From Streptomyces sp. LaPpAH-108 (GTDB lineage Bacteria; Actinomycetota; Actinomycetes; Streptomycetales; Streptomycetaceae), in the NCBI RefSeq assembly GCF_000373625.1, contig NZ_KB891988.1, positions 1,055,208-1,119,207 of the forward strand: a stretch of 64,000 nt of DNA, in the 5' to 3' direction. Position numbers and translations under genes: made by a program. Below the pieces are notes generated by a model. That model saw only the letters and a program-made list of their open reading frames with translations. It did not search any database and had not been told where the DNA came from. Below, piece by piece: positions 52,724 to 61,894 of the stretch (positions are counted from its first letter, which is position 1; each line of letters starts with the position of its first letter).

Positions 52724-52753
52724 AACGGGACAGATTGGAGCATCTGTCCCGTT
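52724..52753 (-). terminator. Intrinsic terminator after the queA-like gene
   Basis: A perfect 12-bp stem AACGGGACAGAT/ATCTGTCCCGTT (52724-52735 with 52742-52753). On the minus strand the stem runs straight into a TTTT tract, so it fits the classical intrinsic terminator, about 120 bases after the stop. Confidence 0.75.
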
Positions 52754-52874
52754 CACCGTGGGATACCTTGTCTCCTATGTCCGTTCGTACGTGATGTGCG
52801 CCCTATGCGAGGGCTCACACCGGTAACGCCCCCTTCTCACTCGGCGTCGCCGGCGCTGCGCTTTGCGTAAGCAC

Positions 52875-53984
52875 TCATCCCGGCAGGAGGAGGTGCACGT
52901 CCCCGAACTCGTGCCAGAGGTACCGCTCGCGCACCGCCTCGGCATACGCCCGCTCCACCGCCGCCCGCCCCGCCACGGCCCGCAGCATCAGCAGATGCGA
53001 GGCCTCCGGCTCGTGCAGCCCGGTCAGCAGCCCGTCCACCGCCCGCACCCCGCGCTCCGGCGTGACCACCAGCTCCGTCCAGCCCCCGGCCGCCCGCACC
53101 ACCCCGTCGGACCCGGCCGCCGACTCCACGGCCCGCACCGCCGTCGTCCCCACCGCGATCACCCGCCCGCCCCAGGACCGCGCCGCCCCGATCAGCCGCG
53201 CCGACGCCTCCGGCACCGCGAACCGCTCCGGATACGGCGGCTCGTGCGCCTCCGCCGACGCCACCCCCGTGTGCAGCGTCACCGGCGCCAGCCACACCCC
53301 CCGGCTCACCAGCTCCGCCACCGTGCGCGCCGTGAACGGCCGCGCCGCGCTCGGCATCTCCGCACTGCCCGCCCCGTCCGCCGACGGCAGCGCGAACACC
53401 GTCTGATACGCCGCGAGCGGCTGGTCCCGCGTCGTATAGGAGTAGCGGATGGGACGGCCGTACTCGCCCAGCACCCGGGCGACCGGCGCCCCCGACACCC
53501 GCGCCCACCACAGCCGCCCGCCCGCGCCACTGTCGCTCCCGGCCAGCGGCTCCTCCAGGACGAGGCGCGCCCCGCCCGGCAGCCCCACCTCTGTCTGCGC
53601 GGGCCCGCCCGCCCGCGCGCGCGTTGTACCGCGTCCGTCCGGATCCCGCAGCTCGACGGCCCACCGCCCGTCGTCACCCCGGGTCGAGAAGTGCACCACC
53701 ACAGGCGCGGACCCGGCCCGCCCGTCCACGGCGGCGGGCAGCGTGGCCGAGGTGTTCACCACCAGCACGTCACCGGCCCGCAGCAGCCCGGGCAGCTCCC
53801 GGAACGCGTGGTGCGACACCTCCGTACCGCGCGAGACCAGCAGCCGTACGGAATCCCGGCCGCGCCCGGGGCCCCGCTGCTCGGCGGGCACCCGCGCGGA
53901 CAGCTCCCGGGGCACCTTCCCCCACGGCAGCGACGGCGAGGACGGCGACGACGGCAGCGAGGGCATCCCCATGGCCGTACTCAC
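52875..53984 (-). CDS. queA: QueA-like S-adenosylmethionine:tRNA ribosyltransferase-isomerase
   Basis: A 369-residue protein. Family blocks are RDSVRLLVSRG, DVLVVNTSATLPAAV, SYTTRDQPLAAYQTVFA, VTLHTGVAS and YLWHEFGDVHLLLPG. QueA makes epoxyqueuosine in tRNA; no tgt, queC, queD or queE is in this window, so the substrate in Streptomyces needs proof. Its GTG start overlaps the stop of the SDR gene by four bases. Confidence 0.85.
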   Translation of the reverse strand: MSTAMGMPSLPSSPSSPSLPWGKVPRELSARVPAEQRGPGRGRDSVRLLVSRGTEVSHHAFRELPGLLRAGDVLVVNTSATLPAAVDGRAGSAPVVVHFSTRGDDGRWAVELRDPDGRGTTRARAGGPAQTEVGLPGGARLVLEEPLAGSDSGAGGRLWWARVSGAPVARVLGEYGRPIRYSYTTRDQPLAAYQTVFALPSADGAGSAEMPSAARPFTARTVAELVSRGVWLAPVTLHTGVASAEAHEPPYPERFAVPEASARLIGAARSWGGRVIAVGTTAVRAVESAAGSDGVVRAAGGWTELVVTPERGVRAVDGLLTGLHEPEASHLLMLRAVAGRAAVERAYAEAVRERYLWHEFGDVHLLLPG

Positions 53985-54673
53985 CGCCGCTCCAGCAGCG
54001 CCCCGGCGGTGTACCGCCCGCTCCCCGGCCGCTCCTCCAGCAGCCGCAGGAACGCGGGCGCCACGCTCTCGGGCGCGGGACGCGGGTCGTCGTCCAGGGG
54101 TACGGCCGCCGCGTACAGCCCGGTCGCCATGTCACCCGGGTCCACCGCCCACACCCGCAGCCCCGGCTCCTCCTCGGCGAGCACCGCCGCGAGGTGGTCG
54201 AGGGCCGCCTTCGAGGCGCCGTAACCACCCCAGTCGGGGTACGCCTCCACCGCCGCGTCCGAGCTGACCGTGATCACCGCGCCCGCCGCTGCCCGCAGCG
54301 CGGGCAGCGCCTCCTGGACCAGGCCAAGGGCGGCGACCGTGTTCACCTCCAGCGCCCGCCGCAGCCCGTCCAGTGGCAGCTCCGCCAGTGGCACCAGCGG
54401 CTCGGCGCCCAGCGCGCTCGCGTTGTGCACCAGCAGATCCACCCCGCCCAGCCGCCGCGCCGCCGTCACCAGCGCGGACCGGTGCCCGGCGTCCGTGACG
54501 TCCCCGGCGAGGGCCACCACCCGCGTGCCGTGCCCGGCGACCGCCCCGGCGGCCTCCTTCAGTGCCCCCTCGCCCCGCGCGTCGAGCACCAGATCCCAGC
54601 CCCGCGCGGCCAGCGCGCCCGCCAGCGCCCGGCCCAGTCCCTTCGACGCCCCCGTGATGATCGCGACAGCCAT
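53981..54673 (-). CDS. SDR family oxidoreductase upstream of queA
   Basis: A 230-residue classical SDR: VAIITGASKGLGRALAGALA, VHNASALGAEPL (NAG equivalent) and the catalytic ISVSSDAAVEAYPDWGGYGASKAALD with Tyr and Lys. The ATG at 54673 has GAGGGG nine bases upstream. It is translationally coupled to the queA-like gene; the link between the two activities is unexplained. Confidence 0.87.
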   Translation of the reverse strand: MAVAIITGASKGLGRALAGALAARGWDLVLDARGEGALKEAAGAVAGHGTRVVALAGDVTDAGHRSALVTAARRLGGVDLLVHNASALGAEPLVPLAELPLDGLRRALEVNTVAALGLVQEALPALRAAAGAVITVSSDAAVEAYPDWGGYGASKAALDHLAAVLAEEEPGLRVWAVDPGDMATGLYAAAVPLDDDPRPAPESVAPAFLRLLEERPGSGRYTAGALLERR

Positions 54674-54914
54674 CCTCACCAACCCCTCGGCTCACCTCGA
54701 CCGCCCCGGCGGACGGTGACCCCAACCTAGGAACGGCCCGCCCCCGCCCACCTCGGCCTGCGGCCCCGACCCGCGCGGTCCCTTCGCCGTACGTCCCGGG
54801 CCCCACCGGACACCGGGGTCCGGCGGCCTACGCCCCAGGCCCTACGTCCAGCGGCCCGGACGGCAGGTCACCCGGCCGATCCGCCCCGGCGCACCCCGCC
54901 GGTACCGTGAGGAC

Positions 54915-56060
54915 ATGAGTCACGGCACCCGGTCCGGCCTCGCCGCGGTGAGTTCCGCGCTGCTGGCCATGAGCAGGCATCTGGAGGTGCGCGACGTCCT
55001 CAAGACGATCGTCGCCTCCGCCCGCGAACTGCTCGACGCCCAGTACGCCGCCCTCGGCGTCCCCGACGACCACGGCGGCTTCGCCCAGTTCGTCGTGGAC
55101 GGGGTGAGCGACGAGCAGTGGCGGGCCATCGGACCGCTGCCCCGCCAGCACGGCGTCCTCGCGGCGATGCTCCGGGAGGCCCGCCCCGAGCGACTGGCGG
55201 ACGTACGCCAGGACCCCCGCTTCGAGGGCTGGCCCGACGCCCACCCCGAACTGGCCGACTTCCTCGGGCTGCCCATCCGCGACGGTGACGAGGTCATCGG
55301 CGCCCTCTTCCTCGCCAACAAGAACTGCCAGAAGCCGGAGGGCGGTTGCGGCTTCACCGCCGAGGACGAGGATCTGCTCGGCATCCTCGCCCAGCACGCC
55401 GCCATCGCCCTCACCAACGCCCGCCTCTACGAACGCAGTCGCGAGCTGACCATCGCCGAGGAACGCTCCCGCCTCGCGCACGAACTCCACGACGCGGTGA
55501 GCCAGAAGCTGTTCTCGCTGCGCCTGACCGCCCAGGCCGCGACCGCCCTCGTGGACCGCGATCCCGCCCGCGCCAAGGAGGAGTTGCACCAGGTGGCCGC
55601 CCTCGCGGCGGAGGCGGCGGACGAACTGCGCGCCGCCGTCGTCGAGTTGCGCCCCGCCGCGCTGGACGAGGACGGCCTCGTCGCCACCCTGCGCACCCAG
55701 GTCCAGGTCCTCGACCGCGCCCACAGCGCCCGCGTCACCTTCACCGGGCACGGCATCCGCGCCCTGCCCGCAGCCCAGGAGGAGGCCCTGCTCCGGGTCG
55801 CCCAGGAGGCCCTGCACAACGCCCTGCGCCACTCCGGCGCGGCCCACGTCCAGGTCGGCATGGCCCGGCGCGGCAACGGCGTCGTCCTGCGCGTCACCGA
55901 CGACGGCGAAGGCTTCGACCCCACGACCGTCCGCCGCGCCGGACGCCATCTGGGACTGGTCTCCATGCGGGACCGCGCGAGCGGGGTCGGCGGCACGCTG
56001 ACCGTGGAATCGGCGCCCGGCAAGGGCACCGCGATCGAGATGGAGGTGCCCGGTGGCTGA
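54915..56060 (+). CDS. GAF-domain sensor histidine kinase (NarL/DegS class)
   Basis: A 381-residue soluble kinase: GAF domain at about residues 25-165, HisKA_3 dimerisation with HELHDAVSQ (the phosphorylated His near residue 192), then HATPase_c with [15 protein letters not shown] and DDGEGFDP. No TM segment, so it senses an internal signal. It overlaps the response regulator gene by eight bases. Confidence 0.93.
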   Translation: MSHGTRSGLAAVSSALLAMSRHLEVRDVLKTIVASARELLDAQYAALGVPDDHGGFAQFVVDGVSDEQWRAIGPLPRQHGVLAAMLREARPERLADVRQDPRFEGWPDAHPELADFLGLPIRDGDEVIGALFLANKNCQKPEGGCGFTAEDEDLLGILAQHAAIALTNARLYERSRELTIAEERSRLAHELHDAVSQKLFSLRLTAQAATALVDRDPARAKEELHQVAALAAEAADELRAAVVELRPAALDEDGLVATLRTQVQVLDRAHSARVTFTGHGIRALPAAQEEALLRVAQEALHNALRHSGAAHVQVGMARRGNGVVLRVTDDGEGFDPTTVRRAGRHLGLVSMRDRASGVGGTLTVESAPGKGTAIEMEVPGG

Positions 56061-56694
56061 CCCGATCAAGGTGCTCCTCGTCGACGACCACCAGGTCGTC
56101 CGCCGGGGCCTGCGCACCTTCCTGGAGGTGCAGGACGACATCGAGGTCGTCGGCGAGGCGGCCGACGGCGCCGAAGGAGTCGCCCTGGCCGAGGAGCTGC
56201 GCCCCGAGATCGTCCTCATGGACGTCAAGATGCCGGGCACCGACGGCATAGAGGCCCTGCGTCGGCTCCGCGAACTCGACAACCCCGCCCGGGTGTTGAT
56301 CGTCACCAGCTTCACCGAGCGCCGTACGGTCGTGCCCGCCCTGCGCGCGGGCGCCGCCGGGTACGTCTACAAGGACGTGGACCCCGACGCCCTCGCCGCC
56401 GCCATCCGCTCCGTGCACGCCGGACACGTCCTGCTCCAGGCCGAGGTCGCCGACGCGCTGCTCTCCCAGGAGGAGACCAACCCCGGCCAGGGCAGGGGCG
56501 GTTCACTCACCGACCGGGAGCGCGAGGTGCTGAGTCTGATAGCCGACGGACGCTCCAACCGCGAGATCGCCCGCGCCCTCGTCCTGTCCGAGAAGACCGT
56601 CAAGACGCACGTCTCCAACATCCTGATGAAACTCGACCTGGCCGACCGCACCCAGGCCGCACTGTGGGCGGTACGGCACGGTGTGACCGGCTGA
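56053..56694 (+). CDS. NarL/LuxR family response regulator
   Basis: A 213-residue protein: receiver with Asp57 in LMDVKMPG and a C-terminal LuxR HTH with [41 protein letters not shown] start. It forms a pair with the GAF kinase. It lies directly ahead of chpE, as in other Streptomyces, but regulation of chpE by it is only a possibility. Confidence 0.93.
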   Translation: MADPIKVLLVDDHQVVRRGLRTFLEVQDDIEVVGEAADGAEGVALAEELRPEIVLMDVKMPGTDGIEALRRLRELDNPARVLIVTSFTERRTVVPALRAGAAGYVYKDVDPDALAAAIRSVHAGHVLLQAEVADALLSQEETNPGQGRGGSLTDREREVLSLIADGRSNREIARALVLSEKTVKTHVSNILMKLDLADRTQAALWAVRHGVTG

Positions 56695-56822
56695 AACACG
56701 GTCAACTCCCGCCCTACGAACGGCGATCCGAAAGGTCACCGTCCGATCCGAGATTCATACCGTCGTGGGAATGTCACCCGTACGGCGCAACCTCGTCCGG
56801 CCCCCGCCGTTCTCCAGTGCGT

Positions 56823-56843
56823 GCCGCGGCGAACCGCCGCGGC
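56823..56843 (+). promoter_or_regulatory. Short hairpin in the chpE leader
   Basis: GCCGCGGCG-AAC-CGCCGCGGC (56823-56843), perfect 9-bp stem with a 3-base loop, ending 22 bases before the chpE start and just ahead of AAGGAGG. Confidence 0.55.
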
Positions 56844-56865
56844 GAATGCCAAGGAGGGGTTGGAC

Positions 56866-57105
56866 ATGAAGAACCTGAAGAAGGCCGCGGCCGTGACGAT
56901 GGTGACCGGCGGACTGATCGCGGCGGGCGCGGGCATGGCCTCCGCCAGCAGCGGCGCCTCCGGCGCGGCCACGGCCTCGCCGGGCGTCGTCTCCGGCAAC
57001 GTCATCCAGGCGCCGGTGCACGTCCCGGTGAACGTCGTCGGCAACACCATCGACGTCATCGGCCTGCTGAACCCGGCCTTCGGCAACACGGGCATCAACG
57101 GCTGA
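56866..57105 (+). CDS. chpE: Chaplin, cysteine-free short form (ChpE-like)
   Basis: A 79-residue secreted protein: signal peptide (KKAAAVTMVTGGLIAAGAGMASA), then the chaplin domain GVVSGNVIQAPVHVPVN and VVGNTIDVIGLLNPAFGN. There are no cysteines, unlike most short chaplins but like ChpE. Chaplins are surface-active amyloids that allow aerial hyphae to escape the medium. Excellent AAGGAGG site before the ATG. Confidence 0.93.
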   Translation: MKNLKKAAAVTMVTGGLIAAGAGMASASSGASGAATASPGVVSGNVIQAPVHVPVNVVGNTIDVIGLLNPAFGNTGING

Positions 57106-57121
57106 CGCGCCCCCACAGACC

Positions 57122-57157
57122 CGCAGGGCCCCCGGCACCCCCACCGGGGGCCCTGCG
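57122..57157. terminator. Strong hairpin terminator between chpE and the next, convergent gene
   Basis: A perfect 14-bp stem (57122-57135 with 57144-57157), 8-base loop. Confidence 0.85.
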
Positions 57158-57178
57158 TCCGCCCGGACACCGGACGCC

Positions 57179-57997
57179 TCAGCGCCGCTCCCGCTCCTCC
57201 ACCACCGAGTTGTACGCCGCCACCCGCGCCCGCCGCGCCGTACGCTCCACCGGCCGCAGCGCCGCCGCCCGCGCCGACATCTCCGACGCGCTCACCGCAC
57301 CCCCGTGCCCGTCCCCGTACGCCAGGGACACCAGCAGCCCGATCCGCTCCGCCAGCTCGAGCACCCGCACCGCGCGCGGCGGATACCCCGGCGACAGCAC
57401 CTCGTACCCCTGGCCGCCCGTCACCCGCACCCCCGCACGACGCGGCGCCTCGGCCCGCGCCCGGTACGCGTCGATCGCCGCCTCGGCCACCGGACCCGAC
57501 GCCGCCACGTCCAGCCGCGTCAGCACCTCCGTCGCCTCGCGCAGCGCCTCCGCCAGCTCCCGCTCCGCCTCGCCCAGCGAGGGCACGTCGGCGGGCGGCG
57601 CCGCCCGCACCGGCAGCACCTGCCAGACCACCTCGGTGTGCACGTCACCCTCGGGCCCCGCCTCGTACACCTCAGGAACCAGACCGAAGGCCGCCCCGGA
57701 GCACACCACCGCCTCCTCGGCCTCCAGCGCCCGCGCGTTGAACTCCGGCGGACCGCTCAGCCCCAGTGGATGCCCCGGCGCGGGCAGCGCCACCCGGAAC
57801 CCCGTCACCCCGAGCCCTCGCAGCCGCCCCAGCGCCAGCGTGAGCCCGACCACGCCCTCCTCGCCCGGCAGCCCCTCGACCCGGTGCACCGCGTCCTCGC
57901 CCACCACGGCGAGCGCGGCGTCATCCGGGGAGACAAGTCCGGCCAAGAGGGCATTTCCCCAAGCGGCGAGGCGTCCTGAACGCGGTTCCGTGAGCAT
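57179..57997 (-). CDS. Conserved hypothetical protein, function unknown
   Basis: A 272-residue soluble protein starting MLTEPRSGRLAAWGNALLAG and with an acidic GEDAVHRVEG segment and a conserved-looking LPAPGHPLGLSGPPEFNARA. No known domain, TM segment or catalytic motif could be recognised. It is convergent with chpE and divergent from the ABC ATPase gene. Confidence 0.8.
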   Translation of the reverse strand: MLTEPRSGRLAAWGNALLAGLVSPDDAALAVVGEDAVHRVEGLPGEEGVVGLTLALGRLRGLGVTGFRVALPAPGHPLGLSGPPEFNARALEAEEAVVCSGAAFGLVPEVYEAGPEGDVHTEVVWQVLPVRAAPPADVPSLGEAERELAEALREATEVLTRLDVAASGPVAEAAIDAYRARAEAPRRAGVRVTGGQGYEVLSPGYPPRAVRVLELAERIGLLVSLAYGDGHGGAVSASEMSARAAALRPVERTARRARVAAYNSVVEERERR

Positions 57998-58147
57998 CCC
58001 CCCACCCTAAGGACCGGACCGATGGAATGGAGCACCACACTCGTGGCGTAGATTTCATATGGGCTGCGCCCATTGGCGTGGCGGCCCGAGCCACAGGCGT
58101 ACGCGACAGCCGAGACCGGCCACAACGCAAGGGGAGACAACGCGCTC

Positions 58148-58939
58148 ATGAGCGATGTTCTGGAGCTTCAGGACGTATCCGTGGTCCGTGAGGGCCGGGC
58201 TCTGGTGGACCAGGTCAACTGGTCGGTCAAGGAGGGCGAGCGCTGGGTCATCCTCGGCCCCAACGGCGCGGGCAAGACCACCCTCCTCAATGTCGCGTCC
58301 AGCTACCTCTTCCCCACCAAGGGCACCAGCACCATCCTCGGCGAGACCCTCGGCAAGGTGGACGTCTTCGAGCTGCGCCCCCGCATCGGCGTGGCCGGCA
58401 TCGCCATGGCCGAGAAGATCTCCAAGAGCCAGACCGTCCTGCAGACCGTCCTCACCGCCGCCTACGGCATGACCGCGGGCTGGCACGAGGAGTACGAGGA
58501 CGTCGACGAGCAGCGCGCCCGCGCCTTCCTCGACCGCCTCGGCATGAGCGACTTCCTCGACCGCCGCTTCGGCACCCTCTCCGAGGGCGAGCGCAAGCGC
58601 ACCCTGATCGCCCGCGCCCTGATGACCGACCCCGAGCTGCTGCTCCTGGACGAGCCCGCCGCCGGACTCGACCTCGGCGGCCGTGAGGACCTGGTCCGCC
58701 GCCTGGGCCGACTGGCCCGCGACCCCATCGCGCCCTCCATGATCATGGTCACCCACCATGTCGAGGAGATCGCCCCGGGCTTCACCCACGTCCTGATGAT
58801 CCGCCAGGGCAAGGTCCTCACCGCGGGCCCCATCGAGCTGGAACTCACCTCCCGCAACCTCTCCCTGTGCTTCGGCCTCCCGCTTGTCGTCGAACAGGTC
58901 GGCGAACGCTGGATTGCGCGCGGCCTGCCCCTGTCCTGA
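58148..58939 (+). CDS. ABC transporter ATP-binding protein
   Basis: A 263-residue single ABC domain: Walker A GPNGAGKTT, signature LSEGERKR, Walker B LLLLDEPAAGLD, and a switch His in MVTHHVEEI. No permease gene is next to it. The ModF/YhaQ-like LSEGERKRTLIARAL form suggests an ATPase with no dedicated membrane partner. ATG at 58148. Confidence 0.9.
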   Translation: MSDVLELQDVSVVREGRALVDQVNWSVKEGERWVILGPNGAGKTTLLNVASSYLFPTKGTSTILGETLGKVDVFELRPRIGVAGIAMAEKISKSQTVLQTVLTAAYGMTAGWHEEYEDVDEQRARAFLDRLGMSDFLDRRFGTLSEGERKRTLIARALMTDPELLLLDEPAAGLDLGGREDLVRRLGRLARDPIAPSMIMVTHHVEEIAPGFTHVLMIRQGKVLTAGPIELELTSRNLSLCFGLPLVVEQVGERWIARGLPLS

Positions 58940-58988
58940 TCCGGACCCGGTCCGGGCCTGATCCCGGCCTGATCCGGTCCTGATCCGG
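58935..58988. repeat. Four CCTGATCC(C)GG repeats
   Basis: CCTGATCCGG at 58935-58944, CCTGATCCCGG at 58957-58967, CCTGATCCGG at 58968-58977 and CCTGATCCGG at 58979-58988. The first overlaps the stop codon of the ABC gene. Each contains a GATC, giving four in 54 bases. Confidence 0.8.
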
Positions 58989-59042
58989 ACGGCCCCGTCC
59001 GCACCCTGTCGGCGGCCCGCTCCACGGCCCTACCATGAGCCC

Positions 59043-59474
59043 GTGGACGACATCGGCGCATGGGTGTGGTGGCTCGTCGGCGCTGCGGCGCTCGGAATCC
59101 CCCTCGTGATCACCGCCATGCCCGAATTCGGCATGTTCGCGGTGGGCGCGGTGGCCGCGGCCGTCGTGGCGGGGCTCGGCTTCGGCGTGGTGATCCAGGT
59201 GCTCACCTTCGTGATCGTCTCCGTCGCCCTCATCGCCGTCGTCCGCCCCATCGCCCTGCGCCACGACCGGCAGCGCCCCCAACTGGCCACCGGAGTGGAC
59301 GCGTTGAAGGGCAAACAGGCGGTCGTCCTGGAGCGCGTCGACGCCTCCGGCGGGCGCGTCAAGCTCGCCGGGGAGATCTGGTCGGCCCGCGCCCTGGACG
59401 CCTCACGCGCCTACGAGGTCGGCCAGGAAGTGGACGTGGTGGAGATCGAGGGGGCCACCGCGCTCGTCATCTGA
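59043..59474 (+). CDS. NfeD family membrane protein
   Basis: A 143-residue protein with three TM segments and a C-terminal OB-fold NfeD domain (ALKGKQAVVLERVDASGGRVKL followed by VVEIEGATALVI). NfeD proteins work with SPFH/stomatin proteins, and the next gene encodes one. GTG start. Confidence 0.9.
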   Translation: MDDIGAWVWWLVGAAALGIPLVITAMPEFGMFAVGAVAAAVVAGLGFGVVIQVLTFVIVSVALIAVVRPIALRHDRQRPQLATGVDALKGKQAVVLERVDASGGRVKLAGEIWSARALDASRAYEVGQEVDVVEIEGATALVI

Positions 59475-59619
59475 GGCAGCGGCCACGAGCCGGTTCAGCC
59501 ATGAGCTGGTTCATCCGCCCACGAGGCGGGCAACGGTCTGACAGACTCGACCAGCAAGATCTTCGACAATCAAGGGATCTGCCGGGCACGTCCGGGCGGA
59601 GAGGGGTACGGGGAACACG

Positions 59620-60582
59620 ATGGAACCGGTCATCATCGTCCTGGTCATTCTGGTGGTGTTGGTCTTCATCGCCCTGATCAAGACCATCCAGGTCATCCCA
59701 CAGGCCAGCGCCGCCATCGTCGAGCGCTTCGGCCGCTACACGCGGACCCTGAACGCGGGCCTGAACATCGTGGTCCCGTTCATCGACACCATCCGCAACC
59801 GCATCGACCTCCGCGAACAGGTCGTGCCCTTCCCGCCCCAGCCGGTGATCACCCAGGACAACCTGGTCGTCAACATCGACACCGTCATCTACTACCAGGT
59901 GACCGACGCGCGGGCCGCCACCTACGAGGTCGCCAGCTACATCCAGGCGATCGAGCAGCTGACCGTCACCACGCTGCGCAACATCATCGGCGGCATGGAC
60001 CTGGAACGCACCCTCACCTCCCGCGAGGAGATCAACGCGGCCCTGCGCGGCGTCCTCGACGAGGCCACCGGCAAGTGGGGCATCCGCGTCAACCGCGTCG
60101 AGCTGAAGGCCATCGAGCCGCCCACCTCCATCCAGGACTCGATGGAGAAGCAGATGCGCGCCGACCGTGACAAGCGCGCCGCGATCCTCACCGCGGAAGG
60201 TACGCGCCAGGCCGCGATCCTCACCGCCGAGGGCGAGAAGCAGTCCCAGATCCTGCGCGCGGAAGGCGAGGCCAAGGCCGCCGCCCTGCGCGCCGAGGGC
60301 GAGGCCCAGGCCGTCCGCACGGTCTTCGAGGCCATCCACGCGGGCGACCCCGACCAGAAGCTGCTCTCCTACCAGTACCTCCAGATGCTCCCGAAGATCG
60401 CCGAGGGCGACGCCAACAAGCTCTGGATCGTCCCCAGCGAGATCGGCGACGCCCTCAAGGGCCTCTCCGGCGCCATGGGCAACTTCGGGAACTTCGGCGG
60501 CGGCGGCGGTGGCGGCAGCTCCGTCCCCCCGCAGAACAAGGGCACCGGCTCCGACCGCCGCGAGCGCCCGTCCATCGACTGA
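59620..60582 (+). CDS. SPFH/band 7 domain protein
   Basis: A 320-residue protein: N-terminal TM helix (VIIVLVILVVLVFIALIKT), the SPFH domain (GRYTRTLNAGLNIVVPFIDT, DNLVVNIDTVIYYQVTDARA) and an Ala/Glu-rich coiled coil (residues about 175-245), ending in a Gly-rich tail (GNFGGGGGGGSS). It forms membrane scaffolds with NfeD and is close to the QmcA/stomatin group. Confidence 0.93.
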   Translation: MEPVIIVLVILVVLVFIALIKTIQVIPQASAAIVERFGRYTRTLNAGLNIVVPFIDTIRNRIDLREQVVPFPPQPVITQDNLVVNIDTVIYYQVTDARAATYEVASYIQAIEQLTVTTLRNIIGGMDLERTLTSREEINAALRGVLDEATGKWGIRVNRVELKAIEPPTSIQDSMEKQMRADRDKRAAILTAEGTRQAAILTAEGEKQSQILRAEGEAKAAALRAEGEAQAVRTVFEAIHAGDPDQKLLSYQYLQMLPKIAEGDANKLWIVPSEIGDALKGLSGAMGNFGNFGGGGGGGSSVPPQNKGTGSDRRERPSID

Positions 60583-60609
60583 CACCGGTCCGCACGAGGC
60601 CGTACGACA

Positions 60610-60644
60610 GCGGGGCCCGCCTTCGTCAGGAAGGCGGGCCCCGC
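60610..60644. terminator. Bidirectional terminator between the SPFH and HNH genes
   Basis: A perfect 14-bp stem GCGGGGCCCGCCTT/AAGGCGGGCCCCGC (60610-60623 with 60631-60644) with a 7-base loop. Confidence 0.85.
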
Positions 60645-60659
60645 TGCCGTATCTCCGGC

Positions 60660-61166
60660 CTACGCGGCCTTCAGCGCCAGCCAGTCCGGCAGCGCGTCGA
60701 AGTCCTCGTGCCCCAGCGCGAGCAGCATCGCGTCCGCGGGCGTCGGCTCGAACGGCTCCCACAGCAGCGGCATCCCCGCCTGCTCCGGAGTCCGGTCGGC
60801 CTTGCGGTGATTGTCCTCCGCGCAGGACGCCACCGTGTTCAGCCAGGTGTCCCCACCACCCTGCGCCCGGGGCACCACATGGTCGACCGTGCTCGCCGAG
60901 CGCCCGCAGTACGCGCACCGGTGCCGGTCCCGCACCAGCACACCCCGCCTCGACCAGGGCGCTTGTCTTCGGAACGGCACCCGTACATATCTGCACAGCC
61001 GGATCACCCGGGGCGCGGGTATGTCCACATCGGCGCCGCGCATCCGCAGCACGGGGTGCGCCTGCTCCACGACCGCCTTGTCCTGGAGGACCAGCACGAC
61101 AGCACGGTTCAGCGTCACCGTCGACAGCGGTTCGAAGCTCGCGTTCAGGACCAAGGTGCCACGCAT
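60660..61166 (-). CDS. HNH endonuclease family protein
   Basis: A 168-residue protein. The HNH signature is RCAYCGRSASTVDHVVPRAQ followed by GGGDTWLNTVASCAEDNHRK: two Cys, His and Asn residues fit the zinc-finger HNH type. N-terminus LVLNASFEPLSTVTLNRAV is typical of the actinobacterial group. The ATG at 61166 follows GGGAGG by eight bases; a GTG nine bases earlier would overlap it. Confidence 0.92.
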   Translation of the reverse strand: MRGTLVLNASFEPLSTVTLNRAVVLVLQDKAVVEQAHPVLRMRGADVDIPAPRVIRLCRYVRVPFRRQAPWSRRGVLVRDRHRCAYCGRSASTVDHVVPRAQGGGDTWLNTVASCAEDNHRKADRTPEQAGMPLLWEPFEPTPADAMLLALGHEDFDALPDWLALKAA

Positions 61167-61257
61167 CAAGCCCACCTCCCGTGTGCCCGCCCACCCCCCG
61201 GCGGACGTGGATCAACTCTGGACGGGCGCGTCGAGATGGACAACGCAATAAAAAAGC

Positions 61258-61293
61258 GCCCGCCCCTGATCACTTCCAAGACCAGGGGCGGGC
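61258..61293 (-). terminator. Intrinsic terminator after the YbhB gene
   Basis: An 11-bp stem (61258-61268 with 61283-61293). On the minus strand it is followed by GCTTTTTTATTGC, a true U-tract. Confidence 0.88.
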
Positions 61294-61310
61294 AAACACC
61301 GAAGCGGCGA

Positions 61311-61850
61311 TCAGCTCTGCGCGGGGTTCTCGTACTCCCCGATGAGCTGGGCGCGCGCCAGCGCGTGGAACCGCAGATTGAAGCCGACGAAGGCTGGCGA
61401 GGCGTCCGCGTCCGGACCGAGTTTCTCCTGGTCCACGGCGTACACCGTGAACACATAGCGGTGCGGGCCGTCCCCGGGCGGCGGGGCGGCCCCGCCGAAG
61501 TCCTTGGTCCCGTAGTCGTTGCGCGCCTGAATCGCGCCCTCGGGCAGCCCGTCGAACTTCCCGCTGCCCGCCCCGGCCGGGAGCGACGTCACCGAGGCCG
61601 GGATGTCGAACACCACCCAGTGCCAGAACCCGCTGCCGGTCGGCGCGTCCGGGTCGAAGCAGGTCACGGCGAAGCTCTTCGTCTCCGCCGGGAACCCCTC
61701 CCAGCTCAGCTCCGGCGAGATGTTCCCATCGGCGTAGACCTGAGCGCCCTTGAGCACCCCGCCCGGCTCGATGTCGTCACTCGTCACCGTGAACGACGGC
61801 ACGGGCGGATGGAAGTCATGGGGGAGCGGCCGCCGCTTGAGCTCGGTCAC
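61311..61850 (-). CDS. YbhB/YbcL family (PEBP, Raf-kinase-inhibitor-like) protein
   Basis: A 179-residue protein with [33 protein letters not shown] (the ligand-binding DPDAP in [18 protein letters not shown]) and [22 protein letters not shown]. Binds phosphate-type ligands in relatives; the biological role is unclear. GTG at 61850 with GGAGG ideally placed. Confidence 0.92.
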   Translation of the reverse strand: MTELKRRPLPHDFHPPVPSFTVTSDDIEPGGVLKGAQVYADGNISPELSWEGFPAETKSFAVTCFDPDAPTGSGFWHWVVFDIPASVTSLPAGAGSGKFDGLPEGAIQARNDYGTKDFGGAAPPPGDGPHRYVFTVYAVDQEKLGPDADASPAFVGFNLRFHALARAQLIGEYENPAQS

Positions 61851-61894
61851 CTCGGTACCTCCTGATCGCGATTTCCGTTCAGTGTTCCCCGAGC

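Noticed and set aside
52538..52830. Possible c-di-AMP (ydaO) riboswitch before the transglycosylase gene
   Set aside because: GGGGGAACCC appears only on the opposite strand and the other conserved blocks are missing.
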